A stretch of 64,000 nucleotides of DNA from positions 6,758,001 through 6,822,000 of the forward strand of contig CM034127.1 in the NCBI GenBank assembly GCA_019914995.1. Direction: 5' to 3'. A program made the position numbers and the translations under genes. The number at the start of each line of letters is the position of its first letter. Positions within the stretch are counted from its first letter, which is position 1. Positions 36,541 to 49,230 of the stretch are shown piece after piece. The notes under the pieces are model-generated. The model worked only from the letters and a program-made list of their open reading frames with translations. It ran no database searches and was not told the origin of the DNA. The stretch is from Acanthochlamys bracteata. Its lineage: Eukaryota; Streptophyta; Magnoliopsida; Pandanales; Velloziaceae.

Positions 36541-37019
36541 TATATAGGAGATTAATGTACTCAGCTTACAAACAACATTGAAATTAATAAATTCAAGAAA
36601 CTTATAGCAAAATATACTCGTGTTTTGAACCACAGGTTTCTGAACCGCTCGTGTTTTGAACCACATACTTGGCTTATAAATGATACTGATCTCTCAACAT
36701 TTCCAAGCGAATTATCATATTTATCAATATTGGATGCATTTATGGGTTCAGACTCTTCACCATCTTGTGATTGATGATGATGCATATCATCATCCAATTA
36801 ATTGAGGGATGTCTAGGTCAAGAAAATACCATCCCTACGTACATATTTTAAAATTTTAAATATTTTATCATATTTCTCGTCTTCAGCAGATCCGACTGGA
36901 GTTCTATCTCAGTGAGTATCAACACTCTGATCACCTCCAATCAAGACTTCTCCATGAAGGTTTCATGTAGTGTAAGACACATAAAACCATTGACAAGCAA
37001 ATATATATATACTATATCA

Positions 37020-37176
37020 AGGGTGCGTTTGAATATCTATTCAAAGAGCGTCGACATGGATAGTGCATCTCACTAACATCCTTTAAATGTACTTTAGCAA
37101 ATTGCATGAACTATCGAACTCCATTTGTATACTCTTTCGATAGCTTATCGGTAATATATATCCAAGTTTTGTCCAT
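37020..37176 (-). pseudogene. CACTA transposase N-terminus (transposase-associated domain)
   Basis: From an ATG at 37176 the minus strand reads MDKTWIYITDKLSKEYTNGV, one in-frame stop, then FMQFAKVHLKDVSEMHYPC and RRSLNRY. This is the MDKSW...LSxEYxxGV...F pattern that opens plant TNP2-type CACTA transposases, with the cysteine-containing strand after it. The catalytic region that should follow is absent: the next coding similarity is already the C-terminal DUF4216 part. Confidence 0.75.
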
Positions 37177-38204
37177 CCTATTTTAAAATTTTGTCACGTT
37201 AGACTTACTAATTAAAAATATATACAAACTAAATAATTGTTGTATATATCAGTTATGTATTCCAAGGTATACATTCAATCAATATCAATTAATATATGCT
37301 TGTAGCAAAACAGTTAACTCAAACCCATAAAGTTAATTTTACCATCTTTAGTTAAACTCCAACATCTAACAATAATCATCCATAAGTACATCCAAATATC
37401 CACCTTATAACACTACCAAAACAAAAAAACCATACTCAAACCAAATTCACTTAACGATATCCAAACAAAAATAATCTAATAACCTTCAAACCAAATATTG
37501 ACAATATTCAAATTCATCTCAAAATTGGAAACCACGGTTGTGTCGTTCTTTTATGTCCATCTTTTCAACAATATTGCTTCAAAATTTTTAATCAACCCAC
37601 CTTTATATGTTCTTAAGAATTTTCGGCGGCAACCTACATAGTGAGCATGGCGAATCAAGAAGGCGGAGGTCCCATGCGAAGTGAAGCCACTATGTTCTAT
37701 GCAAAGCGAAACCACTAGGAAAGAGCTAGCATCGTGAAATGGAGAGCAATGAGCTCAGAAAATGGGTGAACAGAGGCAAAACTTTTGCAGCGTTAGAGTT
37801 CAAAAGGAAAGACTGATCAGCAGAGAGTCACGGCAGTGCGAAAAACCTAGAAAGGAAACTTTGAAGAAGAGAAATTGTTGGGTTTGAGCGCTGCTCGGGT
37901 TAATTAGAAGAATTTACCAACTAAAACAATTCAGTCAGTAAGTTGTAACAATTATCGACTACTTATATCAAACAGTCGTTAATTTAAAAGGATTTACTGA
38001 CGAATCCTCCCATTAGTTGATAATATTGACTGAAATCTACTGACTAGTACAGTTTTCGTCGGTATTAGATGCTAACATTACCGTCTGTGAACCATATAGT
38101 CAACAACTTTGAAAAAGAAAAACATTGTCTTAATGTATCCTAATAGTTCACTAATAATGTTTGAAAATAAAAACAATCAATTCTAATTCATTTTGTACTA
38201 GTAC

Positions 38205-40135
38205 AACATTCGGATATAACTTGATATAAACGTATTCATTGATTTTATAAAACATACAACTTACTCTGTTGGATATGATATTTTTGATTCATTTTCTTAG
38301 AGGCGTTCTTTAGTCTTCTCAAGCTCAGCCACCGCCTTGTCAGGTTCATGCTGCTGTCTCTCATTTTTTTCTTTTAGGGTTACAATCTGCTCTTGCAAAA
38401 AACTTGTTCTCATATGTTTGATTTTAGAAACTCATAGTAGATCGAGTATAGGTGGTTTAGGTTCACATCCACACCCACGAATATATCTGCTACTTTTACC
38501 AAGCATCGATAGACAGATATCTTCGTCATTGATAGCACTTGAGACTTGATTTGCATTTCCACCATCTGATTATGTATTTCATTTAAAACAACAATATAAT
38601 ATTGGAGATCTAAACATTTGTATGCCATCATCGCTTAGCATTTTGAAAAGTGCTTAACTTACAAAATTTCTGTGCAACTCCTTCAACACCCAACTCTCCT
38701 TCTTTTTCTTTGCATTTGAGATATGTGTTTTCTTAAATAAATCAATACAGTTGGCATTCGGTAAATTAATTAAGAGATGAAGATTTGCTAATAATAAGAG
38801 GCATTTGTGTCTTTGTCATATTAGAAAGAAAAACTAATTACAACTAATTGAAAAAGTAATAACAAAATACCTTCTCCTGCTGTATTGATGTAAAAGTTCT
38901 TGACCCAGCTGTATGCTTACTTTTATTTTTTGCACGATTCGTCTTCTACTAGAACTTGTTGGCGACATAAAGATAAATCAATAAAGACGACCTACATAAA
39001 ATGTTCAACAATAAAACTAAACAAATTAATAAGCAATACAATGTTCCAGCTATAATGGTTTTTGAGTTGTCATCAATGTGATATTGTTTTAACTTTTAAA
39101 ACTAACATTAAGAAATAAAGTTCCAGCTACATCATTCTCCTTTTTCACTGTTTTTTTGCTCTCATTCCCTCCCTGCGAAGGACTTTATTCAAACAGCAAC
39201 TGCTAAGGTATGCATAGCCCTTTCTTACTTCTTGCAATTCTTTCTTGTTATGTCATTTACAATCTATTATGTGCATTACTGATTAGCATGCATTATAATT
39301 ATTGAAACTAAAATAATAAATTCTAAAACTGCTATATGTAACAAATAAATTATTGAAACTTCTATATACAACAGCTAAACTTCTTTCTAGCAGTACACCA
39401 CATAGCTTGAATCGAGAAACTTTATCGTACAACTTGACTATTCATCATGATTTTAAACTTTGACATCGAAATGTTTTACATTCAAATTCAAAACAACCAA
39501 CATTCTTAACATTGAAAGAATTTAATTCATATCGGATCGTTCACAGTGTAGTACACATGCAATGAAACCATTAACAAAAATTAATTCATTCGAATTAATT
39601 CAGACAAATTAGTTCATCTCAACTAATCTCAGCTCACTGGATAGATAAGACTCACCCTTAATGAAATTTCACCGGCTTGCGGAGGCGCTACCGAGAGGCG
39701 GCAATGAACTGGAGAGCCGGCACGGCAAAGCAGCTCTTCACTAGAGATAGAGCAGCAATCTGTAGAGCTTGCTGGCGAGAGCTACAGAAGGCAAGATTCG
39801 GTAGCAAACCGGTGACGCGAAGAAGTAGCAATCGGCGGATGAGTTTAAGAAAAAAATGAAATGAGAGAAATAGGGCATTCGTAGTTGATTTAATTTCGAT
39901 TTACTGACAGACAAAGGCAGTCGATAATTACTGATCGATAACTAAATCAGTTGGTAAAAAAAATCAAATTTCGACAATTCGAGAGTTAGAAACTAAAGAA
40001 ACCAGCGTGGTTCGGATCCAATTTCACATTCTTTGCTCACCGCTGAACTACAGTTTAGCGACTGTACTATGCCTGCAGACAGTAAATTTCTAAAAGTTAC
40101 CGACTGCTTGTATGTCAGTCGGGGAGTCAAAAGTT
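38205..40135 (-). mobile_element. Second CACTA segment with its own 5' end, TnpA-like remains
   Basis: Directly right of the first CACTA tip is another stretch with CACTA character on the same strand. It has a TnpA/Transposase_24-like coding remnant at 38280-38940, a GC-richer leader at 39670-39860 like the leader of the first copy at 37620-37870, and a subterminal block at 39900-40122 containing AGTCGATAATTACTGATCG and the palindrome CCGACTGCTTGTATGTCAGT. No CACTA tip is left at its right end and no left end of its own was found. It may be the host of a nested insertion or a truncated neighbour. Confidence 0.62.
38280..38940 (-). pseudogene. TnpA-like protein (plant transposase Ptta/En/Spm, Transposase_24)
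   Basis: Minus-strand pieces in order: KHTAGSRTFTSIQQEK; later KCKEKEGELGVEGVAQKF; DEDICLSMLGKSSRYIRGCG with CEPKP; and the coiled-coil tail LQEQIVTLKEKNERQQHEPD with KAVAELEKTKERL. This order matches the second protein of plant En/Spm elements (HTAGSRSF...; DEIC..VLG.R.GYVKGLGWGPKP; coiled coil). Stops and frame changes between the pieces show decay. In active elements this protein binds the subterminal repeats. Confidence 0.7.
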
Positions 40136-40812
40136 TAACTTATCATATTTTAGTTAATTTATTACTTAATTTATGAATTTAATCAAATTTTGTTTTTTGA
40201 GATATATGATAGTTATCAATTTTTATATATTATTGTTAAAAATTATTTTTATAATTTTCATTTTAGTAATTTTAATTATTAAATAAGTTTATCCGAACTT
40301 GATCCGATTATTGGATTGGTTAGGTTAAAGTTGACAATTTTTTATGTATATAAATAAATAAATTGTGTTACGATTGAATACTTTTAATCCGATCATTATA
40401 TGAGTCGACCTGAATCTAATATTTTAATCTATTTTGTCACTCCTTGGTCGGTCCAACATGCCTCGCTAGATTAATCACTTTAAACAGGTCAAATTGGATC
40501 GGTCTGCGAATAGTGATTGGTTAGACTGGTCCAATTTAGTGAAATAAAAATATGTTTGACTCTGTTTGGACTTTTTCAATTTATAATTTTAGAATTTATT
40601 TTTTAAAATATAACTAAATTAGTAACTAAATATGTAAGAAAAATTTACTAGTATATGTAAAATTTTCTATATCACAAATAAGCACACGAAAAAGAAAAAT
40701 AAGAAATGATATAGAAATAATAAAGAAAACTAAGGCCTACGATTAGAAAAGTATAATTAACTGCAAATCTAATGAATTAATTTTTTGAATTACAGAAGAT
40801 ATATAACTATAA

Positions 40813-42508
40813 CTAATGTTGGCAGACCTGACCCAAAATTGTATTTGAATTGATGAATCACGGGTTAGTAGATTGACTTGCCAGGTCAATTTTCACAATG
40901 CTTGAAGCAAATCCTAAGTATTGTGAAGAAAGCCAACCAATTCATCAGTAAAGTTTCAATCTTTTCATAAAAAAGAATGAGAATAACAGTGCAATTCATG
41001 AACAATAAATCCTACAACACAACATTCAAAACATTACTAACAAGAACAATCTCAATCTCAAATTTCATACCAAATTAAATGTGATTTTATGAAACAAAGG
41101 AAAGCATGCTTTGATCCTTTAGATACTGCTGGGAAAAATATCATCTAAACTTCTTTAGCCCTATATAATACTCTTATATTTCATCTCGTCAAGACTAAGA
41201 ATTCTCTGGCTAGGGGTCTATTACTGAAATAAAAGAAAAGGATTTGATGCTAGATGAGTACACTTATAACTTTTTTATTTTTGGCTATTATAAGCATAAA
41301 AACATCTATGGTGCAGTTGATATTCTATATATAGTATATACCACCACCCTAAGAGTTCACCAACATCCCTCCCAAGCAAAAAAGAATTGAAATTAGGTTG
41401 AGCTGCTGCGTAGTACAGAAACCTTATATGTCCATTTAACTACATCAATCATTAAATAACTAGCTAAAAGTTGTGAATCAATCAGACTGAAATAGCTCCT
41501 CAACTTCAAATCCTGCATGTTTGGCTTAGCGTTTTTTCAACAATATTTTTTAGTTTTTCATTTCATATTTTTTTAATATATTTTTTAAATTTTAAAAAAA
41601 TTTATTTAAAAATTTAAAAAATATATAAAAATTTTACGTAATTTAATTTTTTAATATATATTTTTATTATTTTTTTAAAAATAAAAAAATAAAAATTATT
41701 TTTTATAAAAATAAAAATACTTTTAATTTAATAAAAATTTTATTTTATAAAAACTTTCATATACCCTATTATTTGTGTGGTCGAAACGTCATACCCTTAG
41801 CCAGTTAGCTTATAGGTCCATTTAATAATCTTCTAAGGAAAGTTGACTACATGTAAGACAAGGCTGATGAGCATTAGACAAGCATTCAATTTGAGATTCT
41901 TCTTAGAAAAGTAAAAGCAAAACACTAAATATATTAACATACCATGTTAGGGAGCAAAACCCTTTGGTAGACCCATGTTCATCACCTTCCTCTCCATTCT
42001 CCTCATCATCCAAACGAAGATCATCTAGGTTCAGCCAAGCAACGGATCAGCGGAGCTGGCGGATAAGCGATGGGTTTAGAATTTTAAGTGCAGCGAATCT
42101 AAGGTTCTGAGCCGATTCGAACAGCAAGCACAACGACGAACGGTTTCAGAGAAGCCACAGAGCAGTAGAGCCGGTGGAGCAACGGAAGATCTGTAGTTTT
42201 AAGCTGGTGGAGAAGCGGCGGATTGATCTCGAGTACAACGCGATGCGGACCGAGAGCAAAGAAAAAATTAGAAAACAAGTAATGAGGTAACTTAGAGTCT
42301 TAGACTTAGTAATTAGTAATTTTTTTTTTTTTTTTTAGAACTCCCGGGTTGACCAGTTTGATTGAATCGACAGATTAATCTGGAACTCATCCAAATCAAT
42401 CAGGATCAACTATATGGATGGATTATTTGTAGACCCGAACCGATTCAGACTCCGTATCACTGATTTCCAGATTGACCTGTTTGTGTCGGTCCGGGTCTGC
42501 CTATTATG
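40813..42508. mobile_element. Possible decayed hAT-like element
   Basis: The left edge TTGGCAGACCTGACCC and the reverse complement of the right edge, TAGGCAGACCCGGACC, share GGCAGACCYGRCC, and both are followed by AGGTCAAT and TCAATT-type words. The interior carries an AT-rich palindromic repeat. No matching 8-bp target duplication was found, so the ends are tentative. Confidence 0.35.
41518..41770. repeat. AT-rich palindromic MITE-like repeat
   Basis: Begins GTTTGGCTTAGCG, then over 200 bp of almost only A and T, with TTTTACGTAATTTAA near the centre and an inverted right arm ending AAAACTTTCAT. Same plan as the copies at 33666 and 61966. Confidence 0.5.
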
Positions 42509-44020
42509 TAGAAAAATTCTCACACGTGACAAATAGCAGGAGGAAGATATAGGTGGATGACAACATGTGCTTGCTATGTACTCTAGAAACCAAAAAGGTT
42601 GATCATTTTGTTCCTTTGCCTGCAGTGTCGCTCTTGGAAGTATTAGCGCATGATGCAATTGATCAGCAAGCGCAAGCACAAGCACAACAAACAGAGGGTT
42701 CATTGGGTATTGATGAACCCGAGATAAGAAACGAACATGGTGGAAGATCTCACCGGAATAGGAGACCGACGGGGAGGTGCCGAACATGTCTGGAATGTCG
42801 GGAGTGAACTCAGCAAAAGAGGCACGCTTGGATTGCACTCGGCCAAGGCTGGAGCTGAGCGCAGTGGGAGGGCGCCAAAGATATATTTGAATAAAGTAGC
42901 CGAGCGCTTGCGCCTGGTGTAGCATTTAGGTATTTTAATTCAATAAGGACTCTTAGAGTTGTTTTAAAATCCAATATGGATTCTTTAGAGTTGTAATTCA
43001 AGAGGAGTATTCCACTTGTGTAGAACTACCTCTTATATAAATAAGGTGTATCATAGCCATAGGAGAGAGGAAATTGAATTCAAATAGTTCTTTATAATTC
43101 TAGTTCAATTCAGCTAGCTAGGACGTGGATGTCATAGTGAAGTTGTATCAGCGCACTTCCTAAATAAGTTGAGCTTTGCTAGTAATCCAGCCTGTGTCAG
43201 TCATTTGGTCAGCAAGGTGCCCGTTCCATTTTGAAGGAATCGAGGGTTCAACTTAAGCATTGCTCGTGGACTGGAAGGACTAATAGGACCTATTTTAAAA
43301 TTTCTTGTGAGTGAGGTTGATGATATCTGCCGCAATACTGATAAGGTTATTACCTTCTTTATGGATAGTTCACAGGCAAGAACAAAGAAAAAGCACTGCC
43401 ATGCTAAAGTACAGTTCAGCTCGCTGCGCTAATTGCTGCATTGGCTGGTCTGTGGATAGTAAATTGGAAAAAAACTCTCAATCAGCGCATTCGTGTGGGA
43501 TTGACTATCCAAATTACCTCCAATAGAAGACATCTACTTCTAAAAGCAAATACACTTTAGCTTCTTCTAGAGCACTTTCAAGAGTCTTTTTGGGAAAACA
43601 ATTTTAGATTGCGAAGAGAGCCTTATTATACGTTATTTTTGGTGGCGTGTTCAACCTTTTTGATTTGGTATGATGAGCCACTCGGGAGTAGAAATGCAAA
43701 TTTATCCCCGTTAATGGATTTGCAGATACTCGAAAAACCAGCAATTGACAGTAGTACTTGAGAACCACGGTACCTTTCAATGCAAAGAAACTTCAATTAC
43801 TGCGGAATCAACACAAACATGCTACCAAATTCTTTTCGTCATTTTTTTTTCTTTGAACTTATCAGCATAACAAATAAATGCTAGTGGTAGTAACCAAACT
43901 CTCAGAAGACAGAAAATTCCTAGAAAGAAGAAATGTGATAAGAGTTAATTTCCACTAGACTAACCATAAAATTACTAGTCTACTACTACGAGGTGGTATT
44001 ACCTATCAACAAGTCGAAGC

Positions 44021-44689
44021 CTAATTTCTGGTCTCGACAGTAGCATGGCGGCGACGCAGTTCGAGCACGCGGCGGTGAGAATTAGAATGCAGAGAAGGCG
44101 AGAACGTCGGGCTTGCGGCAGGACGGTACTCCGGAAACAGCCTGCCTGACCTGTACCTGACGCCGCAAGCGTTGCAGAGGGTTTTCGGCCCTTGTGGCCC
44201 TTCTCGCCACTGTGGAGTGTCCTCGACTTCACAGTGCAGGCACCTTCTCCGTTTTCGCTTCGCCGTTCTTCTTATATTCTTCTCCGGCAGCATAACTGGG
44301 ACTTGAACCATTCTGCTCCGCCGCGGTCGCTTGCTTCTAGGTCCCCTTGGCGTGCCCAAAGCTTCCAATTGTGCGCCGACATCGTTGCACGCCAAGTGTT
44401 CGAAGGAAGTCTCCAGAGAAGGGAAAGCGTCGCTATTTGAAATCCATTCCAGTTCCTCCTCTTCTTCGTCCTCGCCGATTACTTCACCCTCCCCAAAACC
44501 CTGAAACCAACACAGAATAAATTGTATAGCTCCACAGTTAGACAGAAGCAACAAAAACTACCGAAACAAAAAATTGTGAACCTCAAGGCAATCGAGGGCG
44601 GAGATATCAACGGAATGGTCAAAGAGAACGAGGTCGTCATCGTCACCAACGGCGGCCGCGGCGGTGGTGGAATGGAGGGGGTCCACCAT
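44021..44689 (-). CDS. GATA-type zinc finger transcription factor, subfamily I
   Basis: CDS is complement(44021..44500, 44582..44689), 195 residues. The 81-bp intron (44501-44581) has GT and AG ends and lies between codons. Exon 1 begins [20 protein letters not shown] and carries [14 protein letters not shown]. Exon 2 has an acidic run and [16 protein letters not shown], typical of plant B-GATA subfamily I. It then has basic clusters that should serve as nuclear signals ([15 protein letters not shown]) and the single zinc finger C-X2-C-X18-C-X2-C: CLHC at 123-126, [12 protein letters not shown] at 145-148. It ends with the conserved [18 protein letters not shown]. Such proteins bind WGATAR sites in the nucleus, often in light- or nitrogen-related promoters. 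It is shorter than most Arabidopsis members (about 240-310). Close relatives usually have A at the E of WREGP. Confidence 0.93.
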
Positions 44690-47600
44690 CAGGTTTAATT
44701 AGGTTTATTTGGTTGGAGGAACAGAACCAGGACGCAGTACCAGTAGCGGAGATAGAGGAGAGGATAGGGAAAGGGAACAAGGCGGCTTTATTTTTTCTAA
44801 GATCTTTTGAACAATACTATCAAGTCTGGTGTCTGGTCTCCCTTTGTCTGTCTGCAATTCTTTTTCTATTTATTTTTTATTTCGTTCTTTTCTTTCGGAC
44901 GAGAAATCGATTCAAGTAGGTTTGAATTGAAGTGTTTTTCAACTAATAAGTTTTCCGGTGAAAGGAAGGTAAATCACTCTTTGTAGTTTGTGCCATGCGC
45001 AGAGTGTTGGGTCACGCGAACGTAGGTAATAATCAATCAAATGGAAACATCCGAGTTTACCACTTACTTTTTCCTATGAATCCAGTTCATTGGCCCTACA
45101 CAGTATTTTAAATGGGCTGCTACATCTCTGCCAGTGAAGTGCTCACCCACTCCCTCACCACCTATCTACTCACTTGAACTTAATCTTACCAAAAAGTTGG
45201 GGGGTTTTCGTATTGATTTTATAGTACCCTTTAACTTTATTTTTACTATCTTCTTTTCAAAATAAGTTTTTCGAACAATTTTTGACCTAAATAATCAAAA
45301 TATCTATCATTATTCACTATGTATATGTTACACTATCGCTCAAATAAAAAAACAAAAAATAGAAATTTTATATAAAATTCCTACAAAATTCTTATTGTTC
45401 GTTTTCATTCTTATTCGCTCTAATTCAAAGCTTATTCTATTGGGTCTCATTAAGGATGAAAATTGTAAAAAGCAACACCAAATTTCCACTAACAATGGCA
45501 TTACTAATGGCTTCACGAAACACATTAAGATATTTTTTATTCGTTTGTTTTATTTCTCTCCGTATATGTCATTTATTTTATTTTTTAAAGCCGTAATGCA
45601 CATGATAGTAAGGTCATAAGGGATTGTAAAATCATGTTTGTAGAGCTTAAGACTGTTATATTTTAAGGTCGTGACATCATTATAAGGTCATAAAGTCTTG
45701 TAAGATTATAACCAAGTTATTGTAAATATGTATTTGATCGTAACATGGCGTAATTTGATCATAAAGCTATAACGTGATCGTAAGGTCTAAGTAATGTAAA
45801 TATTTCTTATTTATTTTGGCTTATGAGATTAATGTATGTTAAAATATGAAAGGGTGTTAGCAGTGAAAAGTATTTTCGTTTGGATTGGCAGTAAATGGGA
45901 GTAGATAGAGCAAGAGTGTGCACGTCATCAAGTGCATTTCCTGAAAGTTAGGTGAATTTGAGCACAGCTAGTAGTAATGGAACAGTAACATCATTCGAAC
46001 AAATCGTCGTCATCCAGATTTTTGAAAGAAATAATGATGCATTTATTAGCACTGAAATGAAAATTTGAGTTTAATGTGATAAAAACTACAACAAATTTTG
46101 ATAGTGCTCAGATGCACAGACAATAAAAATTATTGAGCGGTTGAGGTCAACAAGGATATTGGAAAGTAGTTTTAAAAATTGACTAGTTATGTAAGGTTCA
46201 TATTTGTCCCAATAAATTTAAAAATTGTGATAATCGACAAGCTACTAACTAGCTAATTAGCTAGTCCATCAAGGACAAAATTGTGCGCTTAGGTATATTT
46301 ATAGACCTAATGACATCATTCCGGGTAAGAGGAAGGAGTAGGTCTAAAAATAAGTTATGATAAGATTAGTAAAGCACTTGACTTGCTTACGAAGCTATAC
46401 AAGAATTTTCCCAAGAATCATATAATTGCTGCTACCTTTATACTGTGCCGCATTAGAGACATAGAATCAAATACTTTGATGGCTGCCAAGACAGATATTA
46501 ATAATTGTTTCTTATATTTTTTTATGGCCATCAGCGCTCGCAACATGGATATCCATAACAACATCCCCCCATGATAACATATAGATGCAATATTCTTTAA
46601 GTCAAAGTACAAGCGACATAATTTTTACCGCAGGCCTAGATAATAACAACTAAAATTATTCGATAAATTTCACGTCAGTGATTCAAAAAAATGATGCTTC
46701 GTTGGTTGGTTAAAAGAAAAGCTTAATGGAGCCATTGGGATGTTGAAGGCTTGATATTTGGAACTCTAATATTGAGAACGCCATCAAGACAATATTCCCA
46801 ATGGCCTGTTATGGGATCTAATTGTTTTGTTTGGGTCAAAATCCAAATGCAAACTTTAAGAATAAAACCTACGTTTACAAAGCTGGAAAGAGTATCTTTC
46901 ATCCCAATTTAGCCATATAATAGATACAACCACTAAAGAGATAGAGGCATGAAAGGATATTTGTGAAAGGGTTAAGAATCAAAAGATGACCTTGTTCTCA
47001 TTTCTTAGGCAGATAATATAGCATAATGGTACAATATGAATTCCTAAGAAGATCAAGTAGAACTAAAGCTATGTGACTAAATTAAGGTTCCTAACTTGGG
47101 TCATGCTTTCTTTTATTTGTTATATTTGCAATGGTTACAACTAAAACAAACTTTTCAACAATACAACTCTTTCATTGGATGCCCTACTGAAATTGAATTC
47201 AAATACTAAGAGTTTCTAATAGACTCCTAAGTTGGCAAAAAGCATTATTAGCGCCCAGGTACACTTTGTTTTGCACCCGGGTACACGCGGTTACCTTTTA
47301 AAATGATATTCGAAATAGTCTTGGTGCTAAGAACATCATTCAAAAAATATCGTTGCGCCAATTGATGCCTCAATTCCCTCCTGCTAAACCTAATGCAATA
47401 TTACAGTGCTCCCCTTGGATGTCCTCAAGGTACACACCTAGGACAAATCAACAACCGAACACTGGCCGGCGGCTCCGACGAGCGTTGCCTTAGGTTTTTC
47501 CTTTGTTTCTCCTTTTCTAATCTTTTGCCTTCCTTTGTGTCACCCTTATTGCCGTCCGCCGTATCATTTCCCACCTCTGAGAGTTTGGCTTCGTCCTCAA

Positions 47601-47779
47601 GGGCTAGAAAAAGAAGATCATTGCGTGTAGAAACTTCCACGAAGATGTCTGATGCAAAGGAGCAGCCAGACGATGGACTCTTCTGCGAAGCTAGTAGAAT
47701 GACTCAAGATGATTTTGGAGTAAGCAACTTAACTAGGAAGACGAAAAAAAAAAAAAAGAGACCGTATTGAAGCCCTTTA
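44690..47779. other. Upstream region of the GATA gene and spacer
   Basis: The first few hundred bases should hold the GATA promoter, but no clear motif was identified. 45605-45790 is rich in AAGGTCATAA and GATCGTAA words. At 47393-47770 a 125-codon ORF ends in an A-rich run (47741-47757) coding for lysines. Its later part (MSDAKEQPDDGLFCEASRMT) could be the start of a protein or a retroposed 5' fragment, but I do not recognise it. Confidence 0.45.
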
Positions 47780-49230
47780 CTTGCTCATGGGCTTATGACT
47801 ACTGGACAACTTCACACAAGCTCATATATCTTCAGTCTTTTCTATATAAAATAGTTTATAATAGTTAGAATAACTAATTTTTTGTACATAAAGAATTTCA
47901 TAATAGTTAGAATTACTCGTTATTTCTTTCTATATGTTTATGTATTTTCTTTCTAAATTGTAGTTTCTAAATAGTTGAGAATTATTATCTTGTTTTCTAT
48001 TTGTATACTTGTAAGTCCGTTAGAAAAGGACATTAGTTTTGGTATTAAATTTTCTCTTTTTCATCATTTGGTATTCTTGTAATCAACGAATTTTGGATTC
48101 TAATTGTTCTGATATTCTACACGAATCAACAGAGCAATTACGCACTTTATTCTGAAAATCGTTTAGAATCAATGGAATTCAAAAAATTATCTTAGCAATG
48201 ATCTTCGATTGAACACCAATGCATCAGTTTGGTATCAAATTTGCCATGTAAGATACTTTTGTTAAACTTTTCTTGCTGTATTGCTAAAAAAAATTAGAAA
48301 TAGAGAATCAGACACAGAGAAGTAGAGCAGGATGCCGCTAAGATCACGCACTACTATTGACGCTCACATTGAAGAAGATAAATAGCTCACCTGATTGATT
48401 AAATCACAGCACTCATGTGTAATTAGATTTGCCGTCGCAAAAGTGACGGGTCTAGCGTCGGTTCTAATGGCAACGATAGAGTCAATGATATAACTCCACA
48501 TAGGCAATTTGCATATATGGACAACAATGATAATCGAAGATGGAAAATAAGAATATGCATAGAGATACCTGAATTTCACGATGGACTTCAACCTAAAGAA
48601 TATCTTGATTGGGTAAAGTATTGTTGATAAAATATTTGAATCCAAGAGGTCCCAGACCATAAAAGAGTGTCTTTACTGGCAATAAGATTTGCGGTATAGC
48701 AATTTTTACAGTATGGTGGCGTCAACTGATTTTCAAGAACTCAGAAGGATAAAGCGAAGATTTCAGACTGGGAGAAATTAAAAAAAGTTAGAGGCTGAAT
48801 TCTCTTCTTATATTTTCATAGATTAGTCATTAGTGTATACCAAATTGCAGAACTTGCGTGAAAGCATGAAGATAGTATGAATACACAACTGAATTCTGAT
48901 AAGCTACTAGTATGCAATGACATTTAGGAAACTGAAGATCAATTGGTGTCACGATATATTAGTGGCTTACGAGTGCAAAATCAAGAAGTCGTACTTTTAT
49001 TCACCCCATCAATTCTGCTGCACATTAGAAAACTATACAAGAGGAGAAATAAGTTGCACGAAGAGCAAACACCTCTTAGTTTGGTTCCGGCAGCAACATC
49101 TGCGAGATCTATAAGAACCATTAATCATCAGGTTTTTGTTGTTTTAATTGTGGTCAATCTGAAAACAAATTCTCTGATTGGAAACTTTCAAAGGACAAAC
49201 CATGTTAGGCAAAATTGATGATACTATAGA
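47780..49230 (+). mobile_element. Gypsy-type LTR retrotransposon remnant, gag region
   Basis: A primer-binding-like TTGGTATCAAATTTGCC at 48230-48246 follows AT-rich LTR-like DNA from about 47780. After it, a gag-like region starts near 48332 (ATGCCGCTAAGATC). Readable parts include IPEFHDG and PKEYLDWV near 48560-48620 and LVSRYISGLRVQNQEVV near 48940-48990, typical of the retrotransposon gag domain of plant Gypsy elements. The reading frame is interrupted many times, no pol is present and no second LTR was found. An old fossil; limits are approximate. Confidence 0.7.

Larger units (their letters stand above)
34765..38204 (-). mobile_element. CACTA (En/Spm) transposon, minus orientation, decayed
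   Basis: Left tip CCCTAGTACAAATAAA and right tip TTTGTACTAGTA are inverted copies of a CACTAGTACAAA-type end, each with one change in the first bases. Flanking triplets are GAA and CAA, two of three matching, so the 3-bp duplication is weak. Subterminal regions at both sides (34790-35240 and 37900-38110) are packed with CCGACT, GTCGGTA and CAGTCGG words in both orientations, the hallmark of plant CACTA elements. Coding remains on the minus strand are a transposase-associated domain and a DUF4216 segment. The central Transposase_21 catalytic part is missing. Confidence 0.82.
40136..44020. other. Spacer with repeat fragments, 3' side of the GATA gene
   Basis: No gene recognised. 40813-42508 may be a decayed hAT-like element (listed separately). 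41960-42290 is GC-richer but has no long ORF. 42900-43150 (TCTTATATAAATAAGG, then GTTGTATCAGCGCAC, which resembles a primer binding site) may be a scrap of an LTR element, but no second copy exists to define it. Confidence 0.45.

Noticed and set aside
42410-42925. 171-codon minus ORF
   Set aside because: Long but with no recognised domain, overlapping possible repeat remains, and competing ORFs on the other strand; not supported as a gene.
42900-43160. LTR-like promoter words followed by a PBS-like GTTGTATCAGCGCAC
   Set aside because: No second LTR, no clear ends and no coding similarity nearby; noted only in the spacer entry.
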